A stretch of DNA of 64,000 bases from Halocaridina rubra (GCA_037179515.1 JAXCGZ010020799.1:1-64000), one strand, 5' to 3'. Shown: positions 1 to 20,402, counted from the stretch's first letter. Numbers and translations: made by a program. The notes: generated by a model not told the origin, from the sequence alone.

Positions 1-99
<99 letters not shown>
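1..99. repeat. (CT)n microsatellite
   Basis: Nearly pure TC/CT dinucleotide tract at the window edge with a few CC interruptions. It is the same motif as the tracts at 1080 and 4965. Confidence 0.97.
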
Positions 100-144
100 G
101 TCACCGTCTTTCCCCATTTATTGTCGTTATCTTTCATTTCCTCT

Positions 145-290
145 TACTCATAGTGATTTTAGGTATTTTACATTTATTTTTACCTTTACTGTATAAACCC
201 TTCCTGCACTGTTAACAAAACCACCCTTTACTTTATAAATACCAGTGCGCAAGCGTAATTTAAATGAATGTGATATTATTAAGATTGAAA
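145..290. mobile_element. Tigger 3'-end fragment
   Basis: The stretch with 'ctgtataaaccc', 'actgttaacaaaaccaccc' and 'tttactttataaata' matches by eye the subterminal sequence of the Tigger MITEs at 15884 and 34452 and the inverted 3' end of the Tigger at 31620. No TIR is present, so this is a truncated fragment. Confidence 0.6.
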
Positions 291-1079
291 AAAAGCATTA
301 AGAACAAACAGCAAACAAACTTTCAATATAGTACCGTCTGGGATATAGCGTGTAGAGAATATCTATATTTAAATTAAGTTTCCCATGTACAGTACGATAT
401 ACGTTTTCTTTGAACGAATTGTGTACGTTTTCTTTTTCTCTCAGCTGACTTTATTTACGTTAAGATTTCTTGCAGATAGATAGAATAATGTTTAGAACCA
501 TGGAATATTAATAATACTATAATCTTGAAAAGTAGATAAACCCCAAATAGGGTGAGTAAAAAAATATTTTATGTGTAAGATATTGTGCCTGAAAAGCATC
601 AGCTGATATGGATGCAAACAAACAAAGAAACATTTATATCCATTTTTGTGCAATGGTTATTCTTCTAAGATTAAAAGTGACTTATAAGTAGGCATTATTA
701 TTATTATTATTATATAGAAAATTAGAGAAGTACAATAATAAAAAGTTCGTTTCATTTTTGTATAAAGATATAATAGAGTGCTAACTAAACAAAGGATACT
801 ATATTATAAACTAAGACAGCTAGATAGATAGAATGACATATATGCAGAGATGAACAAAGGAAGATATAAAAAAATAATGTATAAAGGAAGCCACATAGCT
901 GTGACTGGAAAACGAGGAGTCAACATAGCGAGAGAGAGAGAGACTGACTACTGTAGAACGGAATGGAAATCGGTTAAGCAGGACACACACACTTACACAC
1001 TCAAATGCACATACATACAAACATATATATACACCGTGTGACAACGCCGATCGTCTACCCCCAACAATTCCTCCACATT
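291..1079. other. AT-rich non-coding stretch
   Basis: I see no gene. There is a short (ATT)n tract near 697-713 and A/T-rich sequence. The small open frames here lack splice sites or recognisable motifs. Confidence 0.5.
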
Positions 1080-5086
<4,007 letters not shown>

Positions 5087-5199
5087 TTCTATTCTACCCA
5101 ACCTCCCAAACTCCCTTGTCCCAGCCTACTAGGGAGGGGCACTGTACACAGTTATTAAAGTAAATAAAGCAACAGATGTTCAAACAATGATTAGCCCTT

Positions 5200-5305
5200 T
5201 ATAACAATAATAATAATAATAATTATAACATTAATAATAATAATAATAATCTCCACAATCATCAAAGGAAAATTATTGTCGCCAATAATAATAATAATGA
5301 GATCT
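5200..5305. repeat. Interrupted (AAT)n microsatellite
   Basis: Blocks of AAT/TAA repeat separated by short unique sequence. No gene signal. Confidence 0.85.
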
Positions 5306-5359
5306 AAGGAGAATTTTTGGAATAGACATCATGAAAGTAATGCAGAGGTATATTAAAAC

Positions 5360-5516
5360 CCAGCAGAGACTTGGATATTCATTACACATCTTTTATAATC
5401 CCTTCACATCTGACAGGTCATTACACTCTCCATCTCTGCTTCTCTTTACTTTATGTATTCTTCGTGCCTAGGCCCGATAAAGGCTTTTTTATTTTATTAT
5501 TTTTTGGCCGATGCTT
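5360..5516 (+). mobile_element. LINE-B-derived short element, fragment
   Basis: Contains the shared markers 'cttcacatctgacagg' and 'cgtgcctaggcccgat', also present in the copies at 9889, 12897 and 39895. The poly-A end is missing here; the copy stops near 'tttttggccg'. Confidence 0.65.
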
Positions 5517-5534
5517 GAGTCACAATCAGTAGAT

Positions 5535-5597
5535 TTATTTTTATTTAAATATCGCAGCTGGTCCCGGAACCAAACCCCCGCGATAAACGAGGGAGCA

Positions 5598-5599
<2 letters not shown>
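5535..5599 (+). mobile_element. Tigger terminal fragment
   Basis: 'ggtcccggaacc' followed by 'gcgataaacgagggagcac' and 'tgTA' matches the 3' terminal inverted repeat of the Tigger at 31620-34327. It is followed directly by a (TA)n array. Confidence 0.75.

Positions 5600-5684
<85 letters not shown>
5600..5684. repeat. (TA)n microsatellite
   Basis: Pure TA tract between a Tigger end and the start of a repeat A element. Confidence 0.97.
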
Positions 5685-7027
<1,343 letters not shown>

Positions 7028-7029
7028 TC

Positions 7030-7115
7030 ACACAGGGGTTCCCCACTTTACGTCAGGGTTCTGATCCTGATGGCTGATTTAAAGTGGATTTCGACTTATG
7101 TCAAAACACACCTAT
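7030..7115. mobile_element. Pogo-like terminal fragment
   Basis: 'caggggttccccactttacg' after (TA)n is similar in type to Tigger/pogo ends, and resembles in inverse the 31440-31548 fragment ('gtaaagtggaacac'). Only one end is seen. Confidence 0.45.
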
Positions 7116-7384
7116 AATTCAAACCTAGGTCTGAGGAGACTGGGGCAGGTGAGTCGGGGGAGGCAAAAGAACATACAGTACATAATCTATAGAAATAATC
7201 TAAGTTCTGTTTGTAAGATATAAATAAATTACACTACACGTACAGTATACTAAATGTAAAAATATTAAAGTACTCTGCATTAATCCAAAACTGTATATTT
7301 ACTTGTGTGATCGGCTTTCATAACAGTAGTTGTGTGACTTGCATAATTGCAAGGCTATATATATAGTTACTTTACGAAGGTTGC
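7116..7384. other. Intergenic/intronic, no feature seen
   Basis: AT-rich unique-looking sequence without recognised repeat or exon. Confidence 0.5.
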
Positions 7385-7592
7385 CCAAGCCTCATGTAAT
7401 CTCAGTGCCTAATCCAGCCATATTTCTAAGTCACCATTTCATTACTTTGTACTTTTTTATTGCATATAATTCTCTTATTTCTGCTCTGTCCTCAAGCTGC
7501 TACTTTTTTCTCGATGTTTTCTTGGTGCTTGGGCCTGATGAGGGTAATTTTCTATATTTGTCTCGGTATCACACTCATAAAAAAAAAAGTTG
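7385..7592 (+). mobile_element. LINE-B-derived short element, diverged copy
   Basis: Carries the LINE-B 3' tail 'gggcctgatgagggtaa', then 'ctcggtatcacactc' and a poly-A run. The 5' part is diverged. Confidence 0.6.
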
Positions 7593-7984
7593 ATTGTTCG
7601 ATTGCTTAACAATTCGTAGTTTTTTAATGGAACTAGATTAACCCTCAGAGGGCAGGCAGTCTACGGAAAACATCCTCCCTTGATTGCGTTTGATTACATA
7701 CTAACGTTTACCAGCACTGAGTGCTTTATACTACACACATAAGGGAGAGAAAAGATGCTTCACAACACCGGAAAACATTGGCATGCCATAGGGAGTGTTC
7801 TAGCGCCCATTTTCTTTTGAAATATGCCTGCGGAATTTGAAAGAAATTTTGAAGTCAACGGGTCTAGTGTGTTTGCTCGTGAGAATATGCAATCCCTCCT
7901 TGTTGGTATAATTATACTTAGTCAGCCAATCTGATTGAGAATTCATTTAATTTCAAGCGAATTTTTAATGCTTTATTAAATTAT

Positions 7985-8345
7985 TTTTGTTTTGTGTCAC
8001 TCATAGTCCCCAGTATGGTGGTGGACACAGACAGTGTGTAGTTTGGGAATTATGGCCGGATGCCCTTCCTAATGCTCCCAGAGTGTATTAGAATGTGGGT
8101 CTGTCAACTCTCAAGTCGTGTATTGTAACCATGCGGCTGCCATGGTTCCCTTTGTTTATAAAGAGTAAATCTCGTTTTATTCATCAATATTAATCCCACA
8201 TATCAGGGGTGACCACAGACAAATTGAAGCTAGAGAATTAAGGCTGTGTGTCCTTCCTAATCATACCAAAGTGGACTCAGTTGAGGGTCTGTTAACAACT
8301 GAGTTGTGCATTGTAACTGCTAGGCTGCTGCGGTCCCCTTTGATT
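7985..8345 (+). mobile_element. Two SINE-like units in tandem
   Basis: Units at about 8000-8165 and 8190-8345 share 'tccttcctaat', 'gggtctgt' with '...aactg/ctc', and 'gctgc..ggttccc' blocks. A related piece lies at 63640-63735. A tRNA-like head is not clear, so the class is uncertain. Confidence 0.5.
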
Positions 8346-8378
8346 CTCAAAGCGTAAGTAATGTATCTCTCTTTTCAG

Positions 8379-8437
8379 GGCACTGATGTACGACACTGAT
8401 GGGAATGTCATGCCGTATTTTTTGCCGCTTAGTAAAG
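8379..8437 (+). CDS. MBD-domain protein, internal exon a (59 bp)
   Basis: A polypyrimidine tract plus cag precedes the exon (ctctcttttcag) and AAAG|gtgagc follows it. Only one frame is open. It reads ALMYDTDGNVMPYFLPLSK and leaves one base that completes the first Gly of the MBD in the next exon. It must be entered in phase 2, so an upstream exon exists that I could not place. The reading across this junction runs straight into the conserved GW start of the MBD, which is the main support for this small exon. Confidence 0.8.
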
Positions 8438-8636
8438 GTGAGCCGGCCTATTGGTTAAGAATTTTTGAAGCTTATATTTTTTTTTTATTCTTGTATATTT
8501 ATTATTTCAACATGATGCTATATTAGTTTTCCCTATTTCTCACCAAGTTTCTTCTTGCTGGAGTCATTGATAGTAATGATACTGTAATAATAGTGGTGAT
8601 GATAATAATAATATTAATAATCCTGTAATAATAATA

Positions 8637-8980
8637 CAGGCGGTCCTCGACCTATGCCGCAGTTCTGTTCGTCAAGACGTGTCATAACCTGATTTTCCGT
8701 GTAACTCGGAATACACTTAAATAAGCACTTGCGTCACCCACTATGCTAACACAGTAGTAATGTTTCTCCCTTTTCCGAGCATTTCGCTGTCTCTTATTTC
8801 GCTTCCATGGTAATGGCTTTCCTTTTCTTTGAAGCACTGCTATCAGAAGAATCTGCTCTATGCTTGGGAGACATAATGCATGCCAGAAACTATTATAAAA
8901 GAAGCAAAATATCATATGGGAGATGCATTGTAACCATAAAATGTCATAGTTCAAGAACTCCGTAAGCTGAGGACCCCCTG
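8637..8980. mobile_element. Pogo/Tigger-type MITE, 344 bp, TA target duplication
   Basis: TIRs 'caggcggtcctcgacc' at the left and 'gctgaggaccccctg' at the right, with TA immediately outside both ends. It sits in an AAT-rich stretch in the intron between the first two visible MBD exons. No coding capacity. The TIR differs from that of the Tigger family at 31620, so this is a second TA-inserting family. Confidence 0.78.
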
Positions 8981-9100
8981 TAATAATAATAATACTGTAA
9001 TAATGTTAATGACTATAATAGTAATAATGGTAATGATAATAATTATAGTAATAATAACAAAAACAGTAATCATAATAACAATAATAATGTTGCACTGAAG
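8981..9100. repeat. Imperfect (AAT)n-rich tract
   Basis: Runs of AAT/GTAATAAT repeats with interruptions. Confidence 0.75.
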
Positions 9101-9477
9101 CAGCAGTTTGGCCACATATAAATTATAAAGAGGAAAATGTAGAGTTTTGTCAAATTCTGTTACCTTCACCACTTTCATCAGCTAGTGTGTGACAAAGAAA
9201 GAAAACAGTTTTATGTACAAAATATGTGTGGAGAATATGTAATCATATTTAAAATGTTTTTATTCTCTAGAAAATTATCCCCCTGGGGAGGGGGCAAAGA
9301 TATTTTCTCCATGTATCCCTGCTTGCCATAAAAGCCAACTAGATGGGGCAGAGTGAGGGGACTGGGAATCTCTTTGTATTTTCCTCCCACAAGGAGTCTA
9401 GGTTTTGCTTTGACTCAGCCTTCCCCCTTATGCAGTTATTCTCAGACAGAAGATGTTAATCTCCTTTTTTTTTCCAG

Positions 9478-9591
9478 GATGGATTCGTGAGATCGTTGAG
9501 CGGCGTATTTGCCCGACAAAGACGTTTGACATTTATTACCACCCACCGAAAGGATGTAAATTGCGGTCCTTAAAGAACATTGAGCAATTTT
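9478..9591 (+). CDS. MBD-domain protein, exon b: core of methyl-CpG-binding domain
   Basis: Acceptor tttttttccag and donor T|gtaagc are strong. The 114-bp exon enters and leaves in phase 1 and encodes 38 residues: GWIREIVERR, then DIYYHPPKGCKLRS, then NIEQF. This is the MBD signature: GW-R start, a YY.PxG.KLRS strand-turn-strand, and the following acidic helix. In known MBDs this beta-sheet contacts methylated CpG in the major groove; the conserved Tyr and Arg positions are present. Whether it binds methyl-CpG is inference, since some MBDs (SETDB and BAZ2/TAM types) do not. I cannot assign it to a named MBD subfamily. Confidence 0.88.
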
Positions 9592-9689
9592 GTAAGCATC
9601 CTATTATTTTTGTTCTCTTTCAGTAGTCTTAAGGTATTTATTATTTTTTTGATTTTTATGTACATGCTTTAATTATGATAAGATAAGAG

Positions 9690-9880
9690 GGCTCTTTTGC
9701 TGCAGCAGGAATTAAGGAAGTACTTTTTAGTATTAGAGTAGTTGATGATTGGAATGTGCTAAGCGAGTAGTTTTAAAGATCAATATGATAAATATCATTG
9801 TGTATAGATATGAAACCTACTTTGAGACAGGGAGTTATGAACATAAAGCTCTTTCCCTTAAGCACAATTAGGTAATTACT
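9690..9880 (+). mobile_element. CR1-like 3' fragment
   Basis: 'ggaagtactttttagta', 'agtagttgatgattgga' and 'gacagggagttatga' match the second, longer copy at 62430-62620 by eye. Non-LTR ORFs often end in such a 'V-D-WN-L' stretch. It lies inside an MBD-gene intron. Confidence 0.55.
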
Positions 9881-9888
9881 TACAATAA

Positions 9889-10129
9889 GACTGTCCAGGA
9901 CAGTTCGATGTTAAGTCTTCCTTCACTTACGGTTCTCTTTCTATGCCTACATCAACACTGAATATTCGTGGATATTCGTTACACATGTCTTATTATCCCT
10001 TCACATCTGACAAGTCACAATTCTCCCATCTCTATTTCTCTCTATGCTTTATTCGTGCCCAGGCCCGATGAGGGTAGTTTTTTTTTTTTTTTTTTTCTGG
10101 TATTAAAAAAAAAAAAAAAAAAGTTGGCA
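9889..10129 (+). mobile_element. LINE-B-derived short element
   Basis: About 240 bp: 'gactgtccagga', 'tcttccttcacttacggttc', 'acatcaacactgaatattcg', 'cgtgcccaggcccgatgagg', a T-run, then a poly-A run. Both ends correspond to ends of the full LINE-B (5' region near 23420-23640 on the minus strand; 3' tail at 25945-26015). The ORFs are absent. Confidence 0.75.
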
Positions 10130-10765
10130 GCTATGCCTCTTCGTAAGGGGGTGACCTTGTCAAAATACACTCTTTCACTGGAAGCTAATTTACCTCGATC
10201 ACTCGACTCTTTGGAAGTAAAAAAATGCCACATTTCCCCCCTTATACCCTTCTTGGACCAACCACATGGTAAGGGGGCAAGGATCTTCATACATATTTCC
10301 CTCTCGCATCAGGATCGAATAGATAATTGCAACCAAAGATACAAAGTACTATACACTCATACCTTTGTTTTGTGGATCCCCTTTTAATGGATATCTGAAG
10401 CAATGAACAAAGTCAGGAGCAGACCATTAAGTATAATATTTTTCAGTTTTAAAGTCCTATGCACTGCTGACAGAGTTGTGAAACACTGGACAGGAGTCCC
10501 TGCTTCAGGAGTTGGCCACTTGTTGGAGCCGGCCTTTTGTTTCTTTACATCTACGAGAGCAATAATTGGACACTATTGCTTCATATTTTTTTGTTTTTTG
10601 TAAGTGTTGCAGTGTTAAAGCAATTATTACTAAAAATTTTCTGTAACCATTTGGAGGAAAAGAAGAGAAGCAGAAAAGGGCAGGTGCGTGCAAGCCCCCC
10701 CCCCCACACACAACCCCCCCTCTCTCTCTCTCTCTTGTAATATTTGGTTCTTTGTCATTTTTCAG

Positions 10766-10884
10766 TGATAGAATCCCAGTTTCCTGACTTAAAAATCTGC
10801 AACTTCACGTTTCTCAAAAAGGCACTTGGGTATGGGCTACCCTATGAAATCGTTCGCAAAGCAAGGGAATGTTGTATCCCAAAG
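10766..10884 (+). CDS. MBD-domain protein, exon c: end of MBD
   Basis: Acceptor tttttcag is followed by 119 bp that combine with the leftover T to give 40 codons: LIESQFPDLKICNFTFLK, then ALGYGLPYEIVRKAR, then ECCIPK. The 'NFTF' stretch fits the Phe-x-Phe segment that closes many MBDs. The donor is AAG|gtatag, a weaker splice site than the others, and translation would stop at tag if it were not used. The exon ends in phase 0, and the next usable exon in this frame is 24.3 kb downstream. Confidence 0.82.
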
Positions 10885-10943
10885 GTATAGTATCTTTCAG
10901 AGGTTTAAAGATATTCGGTAAGTACCTTCTCTACCCTAAAATG

Positions 10944-12695
<1,752 letters not shown>

Positions 12696-12896
12696 CAGGG
12701 TTGCCAGGTCTGTCCTTTTAAGGACAATCTGTCCTTTTTGAGACCCGCCTGTCATTTTTTCCTCTAGAAAAAAGGACAGCCAAAAACTGTCCTTTTTACA
12801 CTTCATGTTATAATAATAAAAATAATAATAATAACAATAATAATAAAACTAGCATAGAATCATCCTGCAATTAAGCAACCAGTGCCAACAGATTAT

Positions 12897-13112
12897 ATTT
12901 TATGCCTACACCAACACTGAATATTCTTGTATATTCATTACACACCTCTTATTATCCCTTCACTTCTGACAAGTCATTACACTCTCCATATCTGTTACTT
13001 TTTAACTTATTGAATTCTTCGTGCCCAGGCTCGATGGGGGCTGTTTTATTTTATTTTAATTTTTTGGCCCGTCCTGGTGTCACAATCTTAAAAAAAAAAA
13101 AAAAAAAAAAAG
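12897..13112 (+). mobile_element. LINE-B-derived short element inside the hAT
   Basis: 'ctacaccaacactgaatatt', 'cttcacttctgacaag', 'cgtgcccaggctcgatgggg', 'gtcctggtgtcacaatc' and a poly-A run. It lies between the hAT 5' subterminal region and the transposase. Confidence 0.72.
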
Positions 13113-13323
13113 TGGTGAACGATCTGTGTACCCGGACTGGACGCGAACGAGTCCTGTAGATGTGCCGAGCAGACGCCAGGCCCAGGAGGGAGTCGGTACT
13201 GTATCTGGTGTCTGACGTGTTTGGTGGCCGAGTCTGGTTGCAGCTACTCCTAAGCAGTTATTGTGCTTAATGTATTAACTTATTACTAGACATTAGAGAT
13301 ACAGTGACCTGTGCAAAATATTC

Positions 13324-15545
13324 ATGATGGGGAAGTGGAAAAATGTGTACAATGATGGAAGAGCGTATAATAAATCATGGGAACTTGAGCTCAAGTGGCT
13401 TTCTGGGCAAATCAGTGGATGTGTTTGCAAATGGTGTTGGTGGAAATTGTCAAATATGCAAGAGTTGGCCTTTGAACAGCATGAGAAAACAGCAAAACAC
13501 AGGAAAGTTCAAGAATCATTTACAAAATCAAAGAAGATAATGGACGCCTTCAAGACAAGCCCATCAAGTCCAAAGAAAGAACTCAAAGAATTTGAGATAA
13601 AGTACAGCGTTTCGGCAACATGTCACTGTAGTGTTAGGTCTGTGGATCATCCAAGTGAACTGATCGCTAAATATGGTGAAGGTAGCATTCTTGAAAATGT
13701 AACGCTTCACCTGACAGAGTGCATGGCTCTGTTGAAAAATGTTGTATCCTTGGCATTCGTTGAGGACCTTATTGATGATCTAAATGATTTAAAGTTCTCA
13801 TTATTGATTGATGAGTCCTCAGATGTTAGTGTGACTAAGTTACTGTGCATGTGTATGAAGTACTTTTCGAATAGGAAAACAAGAGTGCAGACTTCGTTCT
13901 TAGGCATAATACCTATTATATCTCAACAGGTGAAAGTCTTTTCAATACCATTACAACCTTTGCATTAGCTTAGGCACAGATGGTTTCAATAACGCAAGTG
14001 GTGAAGTAAGCTCTGTATTTTCAAGATTTAAAAACCTCATTCCTAATATCAAATTTGTCAAGTGTCCATGTCACATTTTAGCACTTTGGTGTGAGAAAGC
14101 TTTCGATGTTTTGCCCTCTAATCTAGGTTTTCTGATTTCTGAAATTCCTCACTGGTTTCATTTCAGTGCCTTACGTCAAGATGATTTTAGAAAGATATAT
14201 GCCACAATGAACAATGAAATTGAACTATTTGAAAAATTTGTTACAGTAAGCACAACCCGGTGGCTGGTGAGAGGAAAATGTATAAGCATCATTTTAAAGC
14301 ATTGGGAGGAGTTGCGGGCATATTTCTGTTCAGTTGTTGACAGTAGATATAATGCGCGTTTACTTAAAGAAATGCTGAATGATGAAGTTAACAAACTGTA
14401 TCTAACCTATGCACTCCCAATCATTCAGAATTTTGAGTTATTGAATGCAGCATTTCAAGCATCAAATCCTGATGCATCTAAGCTAGTTAAAGAACGTGAA
14501 GATCTGAGAAACTTCCTGTTACAGAAAGTCTACAGAGATCCTCATTACAGAAAAATCTGCTGGACTCCAGATGATCGGAAACTTGGAGAAAAGTTTAAAT
14601 ACGATTTAAAATGCAGCAGACTAGTTCCTGAGAAAAAACTTGAAATCCAAAGACTTTGTCGTGATGTTCTACTTGAAGCCATAAATCAGGTAGACAAGAG
14701 ACTTGACAACACTTCCATGAAAATGGAGTACATTAAGTACCTCAATCCCAAGATTTGCCTGAACCAAGTTAGACCACGATTTCATGATCTGCCATTAGAA
14801 CAATTGGCTAAAGAACAAAATTTTGATGTAATGAAAGTTGCTAATCAGTATGAACAGATAAACATGAAAACAGACTGGCGAGAAGTATTTCATGGCTCAG
14901 ACATCCCAACAAATCCTGTCTTGAGTTTTGGTCATATGTTTTTGATTATGAGAATGCAGTAAGTGAAAAATGTTACAGAGACTTAGCTGCCATAGTTCTT
15001 AACACATACTGCATACCACTAAGTACAGCATTTGTTGAGCGTGATTTTTCTCATGTGACAAACGTAAAGACAAAGGCAAGGAACAAGCTAAGCGTAATCT
15101 CTCTAGAGTTGTTGTTCTGGTTTTACGTCACGGACTCCCTTTTCTACCAAGGGCTAGGATGGTTGCCTTCTTGTGAAGGACTTGTTTTGGCAGATGTAAT
15201 CGTTACCTTGAGTGCATGACCTTGCTAGCCTCAGACCGTGACGGGGCGCGAACCCCCGACCTGACGCCTCAGAGTTGCAGACGCTACCGCTTGAACCACG
15301 GTGACTTGTAAGTTCTCTAGAGTCAATACTGCAAATTAGGTCCCATATGTTTGTTCATGGTCTGTGTTGCATGCTAAGTCTGTTCACAATTGAATGTACA
15401 AAAGAGATTGTAGAGGAACTACTCAACCAGACAACCCATAACCTTCCTCTTCAACTTCCATTTGTCCAAGCTCTCCAGCCATTGCTGCAGACCATAGCGA
15501 AGCTATTTCCTTCGAAGAAATTCTTTCCTTTGATTTTTAAGTGAG
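13324..15545 (+). pseudogene. hAT-family transposase, frameshifted and interrupted
   Basis: Frames 13324-13968 and 14111-14962 plus the continuation to about 15109 and 15324-15545 form one decayed transposase. A CxxC...HxxxxH zinc-finger-like stretch near 13425-13500 may be a BED-type finger. LLIDESSDVSVTKLL near 13803 carries the first catalytic Asp; GTDGFNNASG near 13975, in another frame, fits the second. The C-terminal hAT dimerisation region reads STAFVERDFSHV near 15027. A tRNA-SINE splits this region at 15110-15313 with a 10-bp target duplication, after which the frame continues (ILQIRSHMFVHGL). Frameshifts lie near 13930 and 14930. The nearest relatives I know are the ZBED/SCAND3-like hATs of animals. 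Confidence 0.83.
15110..15313 (-). mobile_element. tRNA-derived SINE inserted in hAT transposase
   Basis: On the minus strand the head reads 'gtggttcaagcggtagcg' (box A like) and 'gggggttcgcgccccg' (box B like), the internal pol III promoter order of a tRNA head. The insertion is flanked by the direct repeat TCTCTAGAGT at 15100-15109 and 15314-15323. It is not a tRNA gene: the acceptor stem and anticodon arm are not tRNA-like and it has a SINE body. Confidence 0.8.
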
Positions 15546-15553
15546 TATTACAT

Positions 15554-15804
<251 letters not shown>

Positions 15805-15875
<71 letters not shown>
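15805..15875. repeat. (TA)n microsatellite
   Basis: TA tract directly before the Tigger MITE at 15884. Confidence 0.95.
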
Positions 15876-15878
<3 letters not shown>

Positions 15879-15883
15879 ACATA

Positions 15884-16224
15884 CAGTGATCCCCCCCTTA
15901 TCGCGGTAGTTCGGTTCCGGGACCCGGCGCGAGACTGGAAAACCGCGAAGTAGATCAGCCTATATATACATAGATATTTTAATTTATTTTTACGTTTACA
16001 CTGTCTAATCCCTCCCTGTACTGTTAACAAACCACCCTTTCTTCTTAAATAACAGCATGCAATGTAAATTTATATGAAAGTGATAGATAAAATTACGGTG
16101 AATGAAGTGGTAATTACATGACATACTCATTTACGTGGGTATTTTACAATTATTTTTGCCAAAAAAAAAAAAGTGGTACAGTGAAAACGCAAACCAAGAA
16201 ACGCGATCCAGCGGGGGATCACTG
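15884..16224. mobile_element. Tigger-derived MITE, 341 bp
   Basis: TIRs 'cagtgatcccccccttatcg' and 'gcgggggatcactg', each next to TA. The body corresponds to the inverted 3' end of the autonomous-type Tigger at 31620-34327 ('tcggttccgggacc', 'tgtactgttaacaaaccacc'). It has no ORF and is nested inside the hAT element. Confidence 0.85.
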
Positions 16225-16239
16225 TATATATATATACAT

Positions 16240-17241
<1,002 letters not shown>

Positions 17242-17332
17242 TATATAAAATATCGCTGTCCTTTTTGTAGGATAAATGTCCTTTTTTATTGCATGTCTGT
17301 CCTTTTTCTCATCAAAGCACCTGGCAACCCTG

Positions 17333-18146
<814 letters not shown>

Positions 18147-18166
18147 CTGTATGCTAACAGTTTGTA

Positions 18167-18272
<106 letters not shown>

Positions 18273-18559
18273 AGTGTTACCTCCCTTATGGCGGTAGTTC
18301 GGTTCCGGGACCCGGCGCGAACCAGAAAATCCGCGGAGTAGGATCAACTTATATGTACATAGATATTTTAATGTATTTTTACGTTTACACTGTATAAACC
18401 CTCCCTGTACTGTTAAAAAAACACCCTTTACATTATAAATAACAGCAAGCAACGTAATTTTTTATGAAAGTGATAGGAAAACTTACCGTGAATGAGGTGA
18501 TGATGACGTGACATACATAAGTACAGTATTTTACAATAATTTTTACGTTTACGTAAAAT

Positions 18560-18699
18560 AGCAGCCGACATCCACAAACTTTTTTCCCTTCTTTCAACAT
18601 ATCTAAGAGTTTCTCTTTATCTACAATGGTTAACATTTTCCTTTGCCGCTTAGGCTCACTACAAGAAGCCTTAGAAGATGAAGGATGCTTGGGAGGCAT
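18560..18699 (-). pseudogene. Tigger transposase, N-terminal remnant
   Basis: ATG at 18699 starts MPPKHPSSSKASCSEPKRQR, followed by LTIVDKEKLLDMLKEGKK. This is the basic N-terminus and the beginning of the CENP-B-type helix-turn-helix, and it aligns with the start of the 32300 copy. Similarity stops after about 45 codons where the internal deletion begins. It keeps the ATG that has become GTG in the 32300 copy. Confidence 0.8.
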
Positions 18700-18819
18700 T
18701 GCAAAGGTTAAAATATGCGAGTAAAAAAATCACAAGCAAAACATATTAATAATAATAAGCACAACGTGAATGGCGCACACGAGTGAGGCGAGACAATGGA
18801 AGATGGTGGAAGCCTTTGT

Positions 18820-19300
18820 TCGAAATGCTGATAGCGGTATCGTATTTTACATGTTGCAATACTGTTAGTATTTATGTTTTTTTACTATTTTTTACTGTTT
18901 TATTATTCTTAGGCTAAGAAATACTTTTTTTTATCAATAAAATCATGAAACTACTGGAAATATAAATATATATGCTAGCTCACATAGCTGCGACCCCAAT
19001 ACATTGTACGCTATCGAACACAAGCAAAACGTTTAATAAGCACAACGTCAATGGCGCACACGTGAGTTAGACTGAACGAGTCTCTGTCCAAAACGCTGAT
19101 AGCGGTATCGTATTTTACATGTTGCAATACTGTTAGTATTTATGTTTTTTACTATTTTTTACTGTTTTATTATTCTTAGGCTAATAAATACGTTTTTTTA
19201 TCAATAAAATCATGAAACTACTGGAAATATATATATATATGCTAGCTCACGTAGCTGCGACCCCAATACATTGTACGCTATCGAACACTATTTCGCATGA
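18820..19300. repeat. Tandem duplication (about 2 x 250 bp) within Tigger 5' region
   Basis: Two copies share 'gatagcggtatcgtatttta', 'atgttgcaatactgttagta' and 'gctgcgaccccaatacattg', separated by roughly 250 bp. Confidence 0.85.
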
Positions 19301-19751
19301 TGCAATACTGTGAGTTATACTGTACGTACATATATCATTCAGTTATTAGTACAATGTATATTAATTTAAAATTCATTTACTTATTTGATGCTTGTACAAA
19401 ATCTATTGTATTTATTCATTGTAATTTGGACCAAATATGCCTTTTGTAAAGATTATACTGTACTTTTCAAAAGAGGTGGTCAATAAACGTATCTATCTAT
19501 CTATCTAAATTTATGTTTTTTACAATTTTTTACTGTTTTATTATTCGAAGGCTGGGAAATAATTTTTTTTATCAATTAGATAATGAAATATGTTTTTTCA
19601 ATAAAAAATTGAAAATACTGAGAATTTTTTTTTTTTTAATATTTTAATATTTTTGCATATACCCATGATATAAAATAATAATTTATCAAAAAAAAAACAG
19701 CGATACAGTGAGAACGCGAACCAAGAAACGCGAATAACTGCGGGAACACTG

Positions 19752-19754
<3 letters not shown>

Positions 19755-19841
<87 letters not shown>
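19755..19841. repeat. (TA)n microsatellite
   Basis: TA tract at the right Tigger end. Confidence 0.96.
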
Positions 19842-19844
<3 letters not shown>

Positions 19845-19845
<1 letters not shown>

Positions 19846-19965
19846 AATAACACTGAAATGTTAACATACAGTCTAAAATGGAAGGAAAAGCCCATTAAAT
19901 AAAACAACGAAAATATATATATATAAAGTACTTATTAATTTCGTGACCTAAACTGGTCACCTTCT
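19845..19965. mobile_element. Penelope-like terminal fragment (tentative)
   Basis: 'aagcccattaaataaaaca' and 'cctaaactggtcaccttctc' resemble the arm design of the 17601-18146 inverted repeat, but are diverged. Confidence 0.3.
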
Positions 19966-20175
19966 CAAACCACCCTTACTTTACTAATAACAGCGTGCAA
20001 GCATAAATTTGAATTTTTTTGTGTATGAAAGTGATAGGTAAACTTATGTGCAAGAACCATATTATCATCATGTTCTTGTGAGAGTTGTTGGAGTGCTGTC
20101 ACATGTTCATACAGGGCTGCCAGACGTTCGAGTGTAAGGCCAGGGTCTTCGATTTCCTCGTGGCTCAGTTACGAA
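19966..20175 (-). pseudogene. Tigger transposase 3' fragment with 3' UTR
   Basis: On the minus strand 20175-20055 matches the C-terminal coding part of the 32300 Tigger copy: LERLAALYEHVTALQQLSQ and EHDDNMV by translation. 20050-19966 matches the Tigger 3' region ('aaccacccttactttact'). A separate truncated Tigger copy. Confidence 0.7.
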
Positions 20176-20182
20176 GTGTGTG

Positions 20183-20196
<14 letters not shown>
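20176..20196. repeat. Short (GT)n tract
   Basis: Nine or ten GT units directly before the poly-T of the minus-strand LINE-B. Confidence 0.9.
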
Positions 20197-20213
<17 letters not shown>

Positions 20214-20402
20214 TTTTTTTTTTTGTGACACCGGGACAGGCAGAAACTTCCCTCATCAACAAAGGCCCGGGCACGAGAAAATACCAAGACGAAGGAAAAG
20301 AAAAAGGTTAAGGGCAAGGCAGAGATGAGGTAATGTCACACAAAGGAAAACAACAGACAGAAAAAAACAGTCAAAGTAAAGAGGACCCAGAGATATGGAG
20401 GA

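Noticed and set aside
15230..15310. Possible tRNA gene on the minus strand
   Set aside because: Box A and B are present, but no cloverleaf can be drawn, a SINE body follows and target duplications flank it.
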